This document shows, piece after piece, positions 7,374 through 14,538 of a stretch of 64,000 nt of DNA. Within the stretch, counting starts at the first letter, position 1, and each line of letters starts with the position of its first letter. The position numbers were made by a program, and so were the translations under genes. The stretch comes from Azospirillum baldaniorum (GTDB lineage: Bacteria; Pseudomonadota; Alphaproteobacteria; Azospirillales; Azospirillaceae), in assembly GCF_003119195.2 (NCBI RefSeq), contig NZ_CP022255.1, positions 744,001-808,000 of the forward strand, written 5' to 3'. The notes under the pieces were generated by a model. The model saw nothing but the letters and a program-made list of their open reading frames with translations. It did not search any database and was not told the DNA's origin.

Positions 7374-8426
7374 ATGCCCCGCAGCCTCAGCGTGCTTTAT
7401 TTCGCTTGTCACGAAACCTTAGAGTTTGATGATCTCAGGATGCTCACCAAGGCCGGACACAAAGTATTCAGTATAGGGTCGTTCGGCGACAAGAGCTGGA
7501 AGGACCAATCATTCCGTGGGGCAGGAGACGAACTGGAAAAAGCTTTCCACCAGAAGGAGCTTTTCGAGCAGTTCGAAAAGACGGGATGTTCCATCCGAGC
7601 GCGGAGCGTTACGGCGGAGTTCTGCAAGAACTTCGATGTCGTGATCGTCAATCACCATCCGATCTGGTTCACTTCGAACCGCGATGCGTTCGGCGATCTG
7701 CCGGTGGTCATGCGCACCATCGGCCAGTCCACCCAGGAGGTTGAGGAGGAGTACCGAGCGTTCCAGGACCGCGTGAAGATCGTCCGTTATTCCCAGACCG
7801 AGGCCGAGCGCCCCGGCTGGGCGAAGACTGACGCAGTGATCTACTTCGGCAAGTACCCCGGTGATTATCAGGCGTGGCGCGGCGGATCTGGCGGCCTGTC
7901 GTTCCACAATGCCTTCGCGCCGCGGAACGCCATTTCCTATCCGGACGTCGGCGGGTGGCAGCGGTTCAATGAGCGGGTCCAGAGCCGGCTGTTCGGAGCT
8001 TGGAACGAGGGCATCCCGAACTCAAGCGGCTTGGCGCCTCACGGTGACATGGCGCGGCTGCTGCAGGAGGCGTCCTACTACTTCTACATCTACACGCGCC
8101 CGCCGTCTTACACGCTGTCGGTTCTGGAGGCGATGATGGCCGGCACTCCGATCCTGGCCCCGTCCGACAAGTTCATACTGGACCAAGGGTGCCCGGTGGA
8201 CGACGGCTGGGACCCGTCTCGTTACGAGGTGCCAGCCTTTCTGGACGATGGCGGCGGCGCTCTCTACGACACGATCGCCGACGCTGCGGATCTGGCCCGG
8301 GAAATCCAGGAAGACAGCGAAAAAGCGGCGGCGGTGTCGGCCGCCGCGCGCGCTAACGCGGTCATGCGCTTCGACGCCGAGAAAATCGGCGCGCAGTGGA
8401 ACGAATTCCTTCTCTCGATCTGCTGA
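7374..8426 (+). CDS. GT-B glycosyltransferase-like cargo protein
   Basis: 350 residues starting MPRSLSVLYFACHETLEFDD behind CCAGGAG. The C-terminal segment SYTLSVLEAMMAGTPILAPS matches the nucleotide-sugar-binding region of family 4 glycosyltransferases. The second Glu of the usual E-x7-E pair is present, while the first is replaced by Pro. Two-Rossmann-domain length is normal. It sits alone, rightward, between the OL operators and the repressor, a typical place for a lysogenic-conversion gene. It might alter surface glycans or modify phage DNA. The first third is less GC-rich than its neighbours, suggesting separate acquisition. Confidence 0.7.
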   Translation: MPRSLSVLYFACHETLEFDDLRMLTKAGHKVFSIGSFGDKSWKDQSFRGAGDELEKAFHQKELFEQFEKTGCSIRARSVTAEFCKNFDVVIVNHHPIWFTSNRDAFGDLPVVMRTIGQSTQEVEEEYRAFQDRVKIVRYSQTEAERPGWAKTDAVIYFGKYPGDYQAWRGGSGGLSFHNAFAPRNAISYPDVGGWQRFNERVQSRLFGAWNEGIPNSSGLAPHGDMARLLQEASYYFYIYTRPPSYTLSVLEAMMAGTPILAPSDKFILDQGCPVDDGWDPSRYEVPAFLDDGGGALYDTIADAADLAREIQEDSEKAAAVSAAARANAVMRFDAEKIGAQWNEFLLSIC

Positions 8427-8511
8427 TGGGCATCTCGGCGGAGGGGCGGCAAGCGGAGGCGCCTTCGGGCGCCCTTCGCGTTTCCTAGTCGCGCGCTGCT
8501 GCGCCGGTCTA

Positions 8512-8781
8512 TCACTCCGCCGCGACGGCTACCTCACAGCAAGGGGCCTCCGACCTCGGCGTGGCCGCCCTGAAATACTCCATCACGTAGACCCGTACGG
8601 CGCTGGAAAAGCTGTCGATGTCCTGGGCATCCAGTTGACTGGCGAGGCGGGTGCACAGCTTGCTCACCGTCAGGCCTTCCCTCCGTGCGATCTCCGCCAG
8701 GGCATCCCAGAAGGCCGCCTCCAGCCGCATACTGGTGCGCTTTCCGGCGACACAGACGTTCTTGAGCATTTTCGAAGACAT
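8512..8781 (-). CDS. Ribbon-helix-helix protein (RHH_4 type)
   Basis: 89 residues; start MSSKMLKNVCVAGKRTSMRL preceded by GGGGAAG. The segment TSMRLEAAFWDALAEIARRE followed by GLTVSKLCTRLASQ is the strand-helix-helix pattern of the short alphaproteobacterial RHH_4 family. These are small DNA-binding dimers. It lies leftward downstream of the repressor, so it may be expressed in the lysogen. Target unknown. Confidence 0.75.
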   Translation of the reverse strand: MSSKMLKNVCVAGKRTSMRLEAAFWDALAEIARREGLTVSKLCTRLASQLDAQDIDSFSSAVRVYVMEYFRAATPRSEAPCCEVAVAAE

Positions 8782-8893
8782 GGCTTCCCCGCCGCGTGTC
8801 TGGTTGCATCCATATGTGTGCACCGTCACGGAGCCGAAAAACATGTGATGGATCTCACATGAAAAGCGCGCCTTCATGCCGGGGGCGGCAAGG

Positions 8894-9139
8894 TCACAAC
8901 GGAATTGCCGTCAGCCCGCAATCGCCCTGGCCGATCTGGCGTGCCCGCGTCTCGAAGTCTGCGCGCTCCTCGTCCTCGGGCTCCCTGACGACAAGGGCGT
9001 CCCGGCGCTCTGCGTGAGGGCTCCCCAGCAGCATGGCAGCAGCAACGGCGCGCGCCCGGCCCGCGTCCCGGGCCGAGACGGCCGCCCGACGCCGGGAGTC
9101 CTCCACGATGAAAAGGCGGCGAGGCTGCTGAACGGGCAT
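8894..9139 (-). CDS. Hypothetical protein, 81 aa
   Basis: Starts MPVQQPRRLFIVEDSRRRAA. A GGAG site 6 bases upstream favours this ATG over an in-frame ATG 12 bases earlier. Basic helical N-terminus, then an acidic segment REPEDEERADFETRARQIGQ. No family. Possibly co-transcribed with the RHH gene during lysogeny. Confidence 0.5.
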   Translation of the reverse strand: MPVQQPRRLFIVEDSRRRAAVSARDAGRARAVAAAMLLGSPHAERRDALVVREPEDEERADFETRARQIGQGDCGLTAIPL

Positions 9140-9745
9140 GGCGAACTCCACAGTCTGTTCGCATTATGTTCCCGTTGGGCGGCGTCGGTGTCAAGCGCTC
9201 CTGTCCGTCGATATGCCACATCTAGCGCAACGCATGCGGCATCCTGCCGCACGCAAACCACATACGCCTGCAACCTTATGGAAACACAGAGGGTGGGGAG
9301 CGCTTCGCATATTCTTGTATGTTGCCAGTTCAGGACGGTTACGTGATTGAAATGAAAAAACTCTACCAAAGAGAGATCGTGAGTCTGTAGAGTTCAGTCC
9401 CGCCTTTGCCCAAAGGCGGAAGAGGTCGGAAAGGGTGGCTAGACCCAAACCGACCCCTCAGAGTCCCACCTCACCGGGTATTGCTGCGGCGCATAAGCGC
9501 TGTTGGCCTCAACTCACCGTCCGCGCCCTACCGGCGGGCATCGGTGACTGTTGCACGGGAGGAGACGCTTTGGGAACCCTTAATTACATACGGGAATATG
9601 TGCGTCGCAAGCCCTCACCGGGGTAGGCATACCCCTTTATGCAAATGGGCTGAAATTCCTATCGATGGGACTGCCGTCATCAGTTATGGACTGACTCGCG
9701 TCCTTATGGCACACTGTGTTCACTTTTCGTTCGGGAGGAAGCGTA
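9140..9745. ncRNA. Hairpin-rich gene-free stretch, possible small RNA
   Basis: No convincing coding region in about 600 bases. Three stem-loops follow each other at 9360-9393 (ACTCTAC/GTAGAGT, 20-base loop), 9400-9419 (CCGCCTTTG/CAAAGGCGG) and 9424-9455 (GGTCGG AAA GGGT pairing with ACCC AAA CCGACC, a symmetric internal loop). A further hairpin GGGGTA-GGCA-TACCCC at 9620-9635 is followed by TTTAT and could end a transcript. A single half operator CTTGTAT occurs near 9314. The cluster could encode an immunity-region RNA, for instance an antisense regulator. Direction cannot be decided from sequence alone. Confidence 0.35.
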
Positions 9746-9949
9746 ATGGCCGGCGCTGAAGATCGGTTGGAGAGAGGAGAGCGCGAGAGCGGGGATGCCC
9801 GGCTTATGCGGATCTGGGGCCGTCTCAGCGAGCAGCAAAAGGGTCAAGCCCTGGAAGCGCTTGAGCAACTCACTTTGCCGGAGGGAACATCCGCTCCAGC
9901 ATGTCGGCAACCGCATGCTTCTGCTCATCGCCCAGGCGGGCCTTTATAG
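9746..9949 (+). CDS. Small protein converging on the repressor gene, 67 aa
   Basis: Starts MAGAEDRLERGERESGDARL behind GGGAGGAAG, a strong ribosome site. Residues 20-45 (RIWGRLSEQQKGQALEALEQ) form an amphipathic helix pair. The last 27 codons overlap the 3' end of the oppositely oriented repressor, so transcription from here would run antisense into it. Real gene or regulatory transcript; the start signal is the best evidence. Confidence 0.5.
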   Translation: MAGAEDRLERGERESGDARLMRIWGRLSEQQKGQALEALEQLTLPEGTSAPACRQPHASAHRPGGPL

Positions 9950-10202
9950 CTTCGAGCCGCTGGTCAGCGCTTGACGTGATGCGGGCCGGCGGCGGCGGCT
10001 CCGGCTCCCCTTCGCCGCTTTCGAGCCACAGGACGGATACGCCCAATGCTGCCGCAATCCTCACGATGTGCTTGGTGCCCTGGTTCTCGCCGTTCTCTAT
10101 CTGCCCGATGAGCTGCTGGGTAACGCCAACTTCTTTCGCAAGCTTGGCCTGCGAAAGCTTGCGCTCCGTCCGAATTTTGAGAACACGTTCACCGATCGAC
10201 AT
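9870..10202 (-). CDS. Short cI-type phage repressor
   Basis: 110 residues with an Xre/cI helix-turn-helix at about 5-62 (KLSQAKLAKEVGVTQQLIGQ as the core, then IENGEN). It lacks the S24/LexA self-cleavage domain. The C-terminal 45 residues are a linker and one helix (SADQRLEAIKARLGDEQKHA). It is divergent from the Cro-like gene with two palindromic operators between them, and identical operators precede the leftward operon. It therefore probably maintains lysogeny by blocking both early promoters. Without a cleavage domain, induction must use another route such as an antirepressor. Confidence 0.88.
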   Translation of the reverse strand: MSIGERVLKIRTERKLSQAKLAKEVGVTQQLIGQIENGENQGTKHIVRIAAALGVSVLWLESGEGEPEPPPPARITSSADQRLEAIKARLGDEQKHAVADMLERMFPPAK

Positions 10203-10239
10203 GGGGCGGAGCCTACCAGCAACCTTGTGAGCATTCCCG

Positions 10240-10279
10240 ACAAGACTTCTTGTTGACATGCCCACAAGAATGCTTGTAT
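10240..10279 (+). promoter_or_regulatory. Rightward early promoter with two repressor operators (OR)
   Basis: ACAAG-N4-CTTGT palindromes at 10240-10253 and 10264-10277, centres 24 bp apart. TTGACA at 10253-10258 fits a -35 box. A -10 box is TTGTAT (10274-10279, 15-base spacer) or TATCGT (10277-10282, 18-base spacer). The block CTTGTTGAC ... ACAAGAATGCTTGTAT is shared with the leftward promoter at 7215-7256, which is strong evidence for a common regulator. The Cro-like start at 10290 is very near the predicted transcript start. Confidence 0.78.
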
Positions 10280-10289
10280 CGTCGGCGTC

Positions 10290-10520
10290 ATGAAGCACGA
10301 AGCCACCCCCCTTGAGCATGCAGTCGGCCTCGCTGGAGGGCAGGCGGCGCTTGCTCGAAAACTCCGTGAGGCGCGCGGCCTGAACGTTCAGCAGGGTCAT
10401 GTCTGGTACTGGCTGAACAAGTCCGGGAAACTGCCGCCGCAATACGCGGCGGATGTGGAAGCCGTTACAGGCGTGTCGAAGAACGATCTCCGCCCCGACG
10501 TCTTCGGGAGGGATGCGTGA
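10290..10520 (+). CDS. Cro/YdaS-like DNA-binding protein
   Basis: 76 residues beginning MKHEATPLEHAVGLAGGQAA. The pattern GGQAALARKLREARGLNVQQ then HVWYWLNKSGKLPPQYAADV is that of YdaS/Cro-type helix-turn-helix proteins that oppose the repressor. First gene of the rightward early operon, divergent from the repressor across the OR operators. Its stop overlaps the next start (TGATG). Confidence 0.85.
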   Translation: MKHEATPLEHAVGLAGGQAALARKLREARGLNVQQGHVWYWLNKSGKLPPQYAADVEAVTGVSKNDLRPDVFGRDA

Positions 10521-11062
10521 TGGAGACGCCGTGTGTCTATTTCATCCAGGTCCAGGAGCCTGACGGGATGGCTGGGCCGATCAAAATCGGATGCTCGGTT
10601 AACCCGAGCAGTCGCATCTCGGCGCTTTTCGGTTGGTGCCCTTACCCCCTGTCCATCATCGCCACAGCGCCGGGGTGCCGGGTCGCGGAAGGGTTCCTTC
10701 ATAAGCGATTTGCGCAGCATCGTATTCATGGCGAATGGTTTCGTCCTGAGGAGTCGCTTGTGGCGTTTGCTCGCGGCCTGGGGATCGGGGGCACGCTTCC
10801 TGAGGACATACCGAACACGGTTGGATCGCAATCCGGCGCCGCGAATCCAAGCCACTCCATCCTGACTGCAGCCCTGAGGCGAGCCGGGATGTCGGTGCGG
10901 GATCTTGCCGCGGGCATGGGGGTTCCGGAGCCGACGGTAATCCATTGGGCCCACCGCCTCCCCGAGCACCGGGCCGTACAGGTTGCCGAGCATCTGACCT
11001 CCATCGGCATCCCGACGTCTCCGCTCGACTTGTTCGAGCGCTTTCCCAAAGCCAACGCATAG
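10520..11062 (+). CDS. Mug113/T5orf172 (GIY-YIG superfamily) protein
   Basis: 180 residues. Residues 1-80 match the T5orf172/Mug113 branch of GIY-YIG nucleases: CVYFIQ, GPIKIGCSVNPSSRISAL, then LHKRFAQHRIHGEWF. The C-terminal part (RRAGMSVRDLAAGMGVPEPT) looks like a small helix-turn-helix that could target DNA. ATG at 10520 overlaps the Cro stop; a GTG three bases earlier is less likely. In other phages these domains occur in small nucleases or DNA-binding antirepressor-type proteins; the role here is open. Confidence 0.75.
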   Translation: METPCVYFIQVQEPDGMAGPIKIGCSVNPSSRISALFGWCPYPLSIIATAPGCRVAEGFLHKRFAQHRIHGEWFRPEESLVAFARGLGIGGTLPEDIPNTVGSQSGAANPSHSILTAALRRAGMSVRDLAAGMGVPEPTVIHWAHRLPEHRAVQVAEHLTSIGIPTSPLDLFERFPKANA

Positions 11063-11073
11063 GAGCCGCAGCC

Positions 11074-11343
11074 ATGGCTGACCACGCCTGCCTGCTCGCC
11101 GCTTCGCGCCAAGACCCGATGGGCGGGCAAAGCTCCGCCCATTCTACCATGGCCCCAGCCTACCGGCCCGTCCGTGAGCGTGTCATTCGCGCATGCGGTC
11201 GGACTCCCTCCCCCTGGCGGAGTGGCCGTTACCACTTCGGCGCGACGGCTCGCATCGCCGCAACGACCGGCCTCATGCTGGGGAGTCTCTTCCTTCTCAC
11301 GTCGGCCCTGACCCGCTTCGTTTGGGCCGCGCTCGGGCTCTGA
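11074..11343 (+). CDS. Small membrane protein, 89 aa
   Basis: Starts MADHACLLAASRQDPMGGQS behind AGGAG. The C-terminal third is one transmembrane helix (GLMLGSLFLLTSALTRFVWA). The N-terminal part is Ser/Arg-rich and unstructured. Unknown function; lies between two regulators in the early operon. Confidence 0.5.
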   Translation: MADHACLLAASRQDPMGGQSSAHSTMAPAYRPVRERVIRACGRTPSPWRSGRYHFGATARIAATTGLMLGSLFLLTSALTRFVWAALGL

Positions 11344-11439
11344 GCCCAACCCGCCGCGCTCCAACCGGAGCGCGAACGCAAGAACGCCGGCCCAGGATTG
11401 CACCCCGCGGGCCGGCGTCCAGACTGAAAGGCAGAAACC

Positions 11440-11937
11440 ATGCAGATCAGTGCCAATCAGCAAGCCGGAGAATGCCATGGGATGGCGCCCCCGGTCCAGC
11501 CCGCCGAAGGTTCCGCGGCCCTGACGGGCCTCGTCGCCCAAGTCGCGCGGCTGGTCGCGTGCGGCCATCCCGACAAGGAGATCGCGACCACGCTGAAGGT
11601 CCCCAACCAGTCCGTGAAGAATGCCGTACGGGCGGCCAAGCGAGTTCTCGGCGTTCAGGGCAGGGCACAGTTCGCGACCGTTTTGAAGATCCGCAGCGCC
11701 GATGCCCAGGCCTTCCCTCTCTCGCCGCGCCATGAGTCGGTGCTGGCCCTGTTTTCCGACGGCAAGAGGAACAAGGAAATCGGCCGAGCGCTCAGCATCT
11801 CTGCCGAGACCGTTCGCTCGCACATGTCCGAGATATTCCGCCGGACCGGCTCGAAGAACCGCGTCCAGGCCGCGGTCTGGTGGCGCTCCCGCGCGACCCA
11901 GGCCGGTGCCGCCACCTCCCCGCAGATGGAGGCGTGA
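11440..11937 (+). CDS. Tandem LuxR-type helix-turn-helix regulator
   Basis: 165 residues with two GerE/LuxR-like units: residues about 29-82 (LVACGHPDKEIATTLKVPNQ then SVKNAVRAAKRVLG) and 94-148 (LSPRHESVLALFSDGKRNKE then IGRALSISAETVRSHMSEIF). No receiver or sensor domain. Having two such DNA-binding units in one small protein is unusual. The second matches the family consensus well; the first is more divergent. Probable phage transcription regulator, preceded by a 96-base gap from 11343. Confidence 0.75.
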   Translation: MQISANQQAGECHGMAPPVQPAEGSAALTGLVAQVARLVACGHPDKEIATTLKVPNQSVKNAVRAAKRVLGVQGRAQFATVLKIRSADAQAFPLSPRHESVLALFSDGKRNKEIGRALSISAETVRSHMSEIFRRTGSKNRVQAAVWWRSRATQAGAATSPQMEA

Positions 11938-11947
11938 CATGGGTCCG

Positions 11948-12151
11948 TCACTCACCCACAGCGCTCCGCAGGCCGCCCAGGTCTCCGGGTGCCTGCCCGG
12001 AGAACACGCGGGCCTCAATGGCGCCAGCGGCGGCGCGCAGAAACGCTGCCCTGGCCGGCGTGACCGCCTCGACCTCGGCGGCGCGGATGCGGATCAGCGT
12101 CGCCAGGATCAGGGCGTCGACGGGGTTTTGGATCGGATCGTTCGTGTTCAT
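11948..12151 (-). CDS. Possible small leftward protein, 67 aa
   Basis: Reads MNTNDPIQNPVDALILATLI, continuing as an Ala/Arg-rich helix. It is the only candidate coding sequence between the LuxR-like gene and the 12209 gene, on the opposite strand from its surroundings. No clear ribosome site, so support is weak. Confidence 0.3.
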   Translation of the reverse strand: MNTNDPIQNPVDALILATLIRIRAAEVEAVTPARAAFLRAAAGAIEARVFSGQAPGDLGGLRSAVGE

Positions 12152-12208
12152 GGCGTCTATGCTGCACACGCACACGTTGACCGGTCCACCGGAAAGCCCC
12201 GACAGATC

Positions 12209-12514
12209 ATGTCGTTACGCCGACAGAAGATGTCGGAGGAGCAGGACGAGGCCGCTCGGAAAATGTCGAGCGACCTGAAGCGCTACTTCGTGACCAAACA
12301 CGGAGGAGCCTGCGTCGCGGCGAAGGTCGGCGCCGACTATGGCGTGTCCACGCGCACCGCCGAGCGCTGGATCAGCGACCTTCCACCCGCCCGGACCCTG
12401 GCCGTCATGCGCGAGAGGGAAGGCGAGCGGTTCCGTCGCGTGCTGGCTGGTGCTGACGTCGGTGTCCTGCGCTTCCGCCGGCCGCGCGGCTCCGACGTGC
12501 AGGGGGTGGCGTGA
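12209..12514 (+). CDS. HTH-containing small protein, 101 aa
   Basis: Starts MSLRRQKMSEEQDEAARKMS; an ATG at 12230 (MSEEQ) is an alternative. AAKVGADYGVSTRTAERWIS is a helix-turn-helix with recognition helix TRTAERWI. The stop overlaps the next start by one base. Probably a DNA-binding regulator of the early operon; target unknown. Confidence 0.65.
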   Translation: MSLRRQKMSEEQDEAARKMSSDLKRYFVTKHGGACVAAKVGADYGVSTRTAERWISDLPPARTLAVMREREGERFRRVLAGADVGVLRFRRPRGSDVQGVA

Positions 12515-12939
12515 TGGCTCTCAGCAAAGCCCGCCGCGAACAAAGCGCAGCCCTGCAGGCCATGATTGCCCCGCTCCATGCGCAGGGCCTGACGAGCGCC
12601 GAGATCGGGAAGCGGATCGGGACATCCTCCAGGACCGTCGGCAATCACCTTGCCCTCATGGGCCTGAAGGGAAACGGATCCGCGCTCCGCATCCCCAAGA
12701 CGCTTCGCCGATCCCTGGCCGTCGTTCAGCCCCGGCAGGAGGAAGACGACGCGCCACCCGGCCCGGAGTGGATCATGTCTCGAGCGGAGATCGTCGCCAA
12801 GGAGCAGGCCAAGAAACACCTGATCCGCGCCATGGGCGACCGTCCGACCGAGGCCCAGACGCGCCAGCTTTTCGAAGTCTCCCATCGCCTCGACCTGGAC
12901 CGACGCGCCCGCTCCGCCCTGCGGAGGATTTCGCAATGA
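12514..12939 (+). CDS. HTH protein upstream of rusA, 141 aa
   Basis: N-terminal helix-turn-helix (GLTSAEIGKRIGTSSRTVGN) then a basic linker and helical C-terminus (AKKHLIRAMGDRPTEAQTRQ). ATG chosen over a GTG three bases upstream because it overlaps the previous stop. Function unknown; coupling to rusA by ATGA suggests a role in DNA metabolism. Confidence 0.65.
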   Translation: MALSKARREQSAALQAMIAPLHAQGLTSAEIGKRIGTSSRTVGNHLALMGLKGNGSALRIPKTLRRSLAVVQPRQEEDDAPPGPEWIMSRAEIVAKEQAKKHLIRAMGDRPTEAQTRQLFEVSHRLDLDRRARSALRRISQ

Positions 12940-13298
12940 CCCGTTGCGCCGTGATCGAAATGCCCGCCCCGCCGAGCGCCAACAACCTGTTCAAGAACGT
13001 GCGTGGCGGTCGCGTGCCGACCCCCGCTTACGACGCTTGGAAGCAGGCTGCCGTCTGGAAGGTCAAGGCACAGCGTCACGAACCTATCCACGGCCCGGTG
13101 ACTATCCTGGTCGAGCACGGCAAGCGCGCCGGGCGCGTCGACACCGACAATCTGTTCAAGGCCCCGCTCGACCTCCTGGTGAAGCTGGGCCTCATCGAAG
13201 ACGACAACGCCAACATCGTGGCCGAGCTGACCGGGCGCCCCAACGTGCCGGGCCTGACGGGCTGCCGTGTCACGATCACGCAGAAGGAAACCCCGTGA
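12936..13298 (+). CDS. rusA: RusA-type Holliday junction resolvase
   Basis: 120 residues. RusA family signature: PPSANNLF near the start (residues 12-19), then the metal site DTDNLFKAPLD with Asp69, Asp71 and Asp79, and LIEDD ending at Asp90. These enzymes cut four-way DNA junctions so that branched concatemers can be packaged. Length is normal. Stop overlaps the dnaN start (GTGATG). Confidence 0.92.
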   Translation: MTRCAVIEMPAPPSANNLFKNVRGGRVPTPAYDAWKQAAVWKVKAQRHEPIHGPVTILVEHGKRAGRVDTDNLFKAPLDLLVKLGLIEDDNANIVAELTGRPNVPGLTGCRVTITQKETP

Positions 13299-14527
13299 TG
13301 ACCATCACCGCGAAGAGGCCCAGGGCGGCCCGCGAGACCAACTCGACGCCCGTCGCCCGCCTGACCATCGATTCCCCCGTCCTGCTGCGCGCCGTAAAGG
13401 CGGTCTCGCTCGTCGTGGCCCGCAGCAACACCATCCCGATCCTGTCCAACGTCGCGATCAAAGCCGACCCCGCCGGCACCGTGCGCCTCTGGGCGACCGA
13501 TCAAGACATCGCGATCCTGCGCACGACCCCCGCCGACGTGCCGGCGGCGTTCGGAACCACCGTCGGAGCCAAGACGCTCGCCGCAGTGCTTGACGCCATC
13601 TCGCCCGGACCGGTGACGCTGGAGCCGAACGGCGCGGCCATGCGGGTCGCCATCACCGCCGAGGATGTGACAGGCGAGGTGTTCGCGCTCCCCATCGAGG
13701 ACATGCCCGACGCTCCGGCCGTCCAGACCGACAAGCCGTTCCAGATGCCGGCCGGCGACCTGCTTCGGCTGTTCGAGTCCGTCAAGCACTGCATCAGCAC
13801 CGAGGAAACCCGCTACTACCTGAACGGCATCTTCCTGCGGCGCCACGGTGGCACTCTGCGCGCCGTCGCCACCGACGGCCACCGGATGGGCATCGCCAGC
13901 ATCGCGTCGCCCGTGGACGGCGATCACAAGGACCTGGACTCCGGGGTCATCATCCCGCGATCGGCGGTCGGCATGGTCCTGCGGCTGCTGGCCGTCCTGC
14001 CGGAAGCGGCGCCGGTCACGCTGACCATTCCGAACGGGCCGGACAAAGCCGCGCGCATGGCCTTCTCCTGGGAGCACGGCGGCGAGACGACGGAGATCGT
14101 CACCCGGCTCGTGGACGGCACCTATCCCGACTACGAGCGTGTCATCCCGAAGGACACGACGAAGGCCTTCACGGTCTACCGGGCCATGCTGCGCCGGGCG
14201 CTGAAGACGGTCGGGCCGGCGCTGACCTGCGACAGCAAGGGCGTGAAGCTCACGCTGAACAAGGCGTCCCTGCAGGTCTCCGCCTCCTCCCCGCAGTTGG
14301 GCAGCCTGTCCACCCGCGTCACGGTCGCCAGCACCGACGTCGGCGAGATCGGCTTCAACGCCCGCTACGTGGCCGAGATGCTGGACGCCTTCGACGGCGA
14401 AGCGGTGACGTTCCGCTTCGAAGACGGCGCCATGCCCTGTGTGGTGGAGCCGGCGGACGATGGGCGCCCGAGCGAGCAGCAGGACCGCGTATCGCTGCGC
14501 CAAGTCCTCATGCCGATGCGCGTTTGA
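13298..14527 (+). CDS. dnaN: Phage DNA polymerase III beta subunit (sliding clamp)
   Basis: 409 residues covering three clamp domains. Recognisable beta-clamp signatures: VVARSNTIPILSNVAIKADP in domain 1, STEETRYYLNGIFLRR and VATDGHRM in domain 2, DGTYPDYERVIPK where domain 3 begins, and MPCVVEPADDG near the end where VMPMR is the usual terminus (here LMPMRV). A phage-encoded clamp would tether host polymerase III to phage DNA or displace the host clamp. ATG at 13298 overlaps the rusA stop. Confidence 0.93.
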   Translation: MTITAKRPRAARETNSTPVARLTIDSPVLLRAVKAVSLVVARSNTIPILSNVAIKADPAGTVRLWATDQDIAILRTTPADVPAAFGTTVGAKTLAAVLDAISPGPVTLEPNGAAMRVAITAEDVTGEVFALPIEDMPDAPAVQTDKPFQMPAGDLLRLFESVKHCISTEETRYYLNGIFLRRHGGTLRAVATDGHRMGIASIASPVDGDHKDLDSGVIIPRSAVGMVLRLLAVLPEAAPVTLTIPNGPDKAARMAFSWEHGGETTEIVTRLVDGTYPDYERVIPKDTTKAFTVYRAMLRRALKTVGPALTCDSKGVKLTLNKASLQVSASSPQLGSLSTRVTVASTDVGEIGFNARYVAEMLDAFDGEAVTFRFEDGAMPCVVEPADDGRPSEQQDRVSLRQVLMPMRV

Positions 14528-14538
14528 AGGAGGCCGAC

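Noticed and set aside
9191..9448. 85-codon leftward frame in the immunity gap
   Set aside because: Covers the hairpins, no ribosome site, no protein-like pattern.
13076..14503. Long leftward open frame opposite dnaN
   Set aside because: dnaN is certain on the plus strand; the antisense frame is His/Gly/Arg-rich and meaningless.
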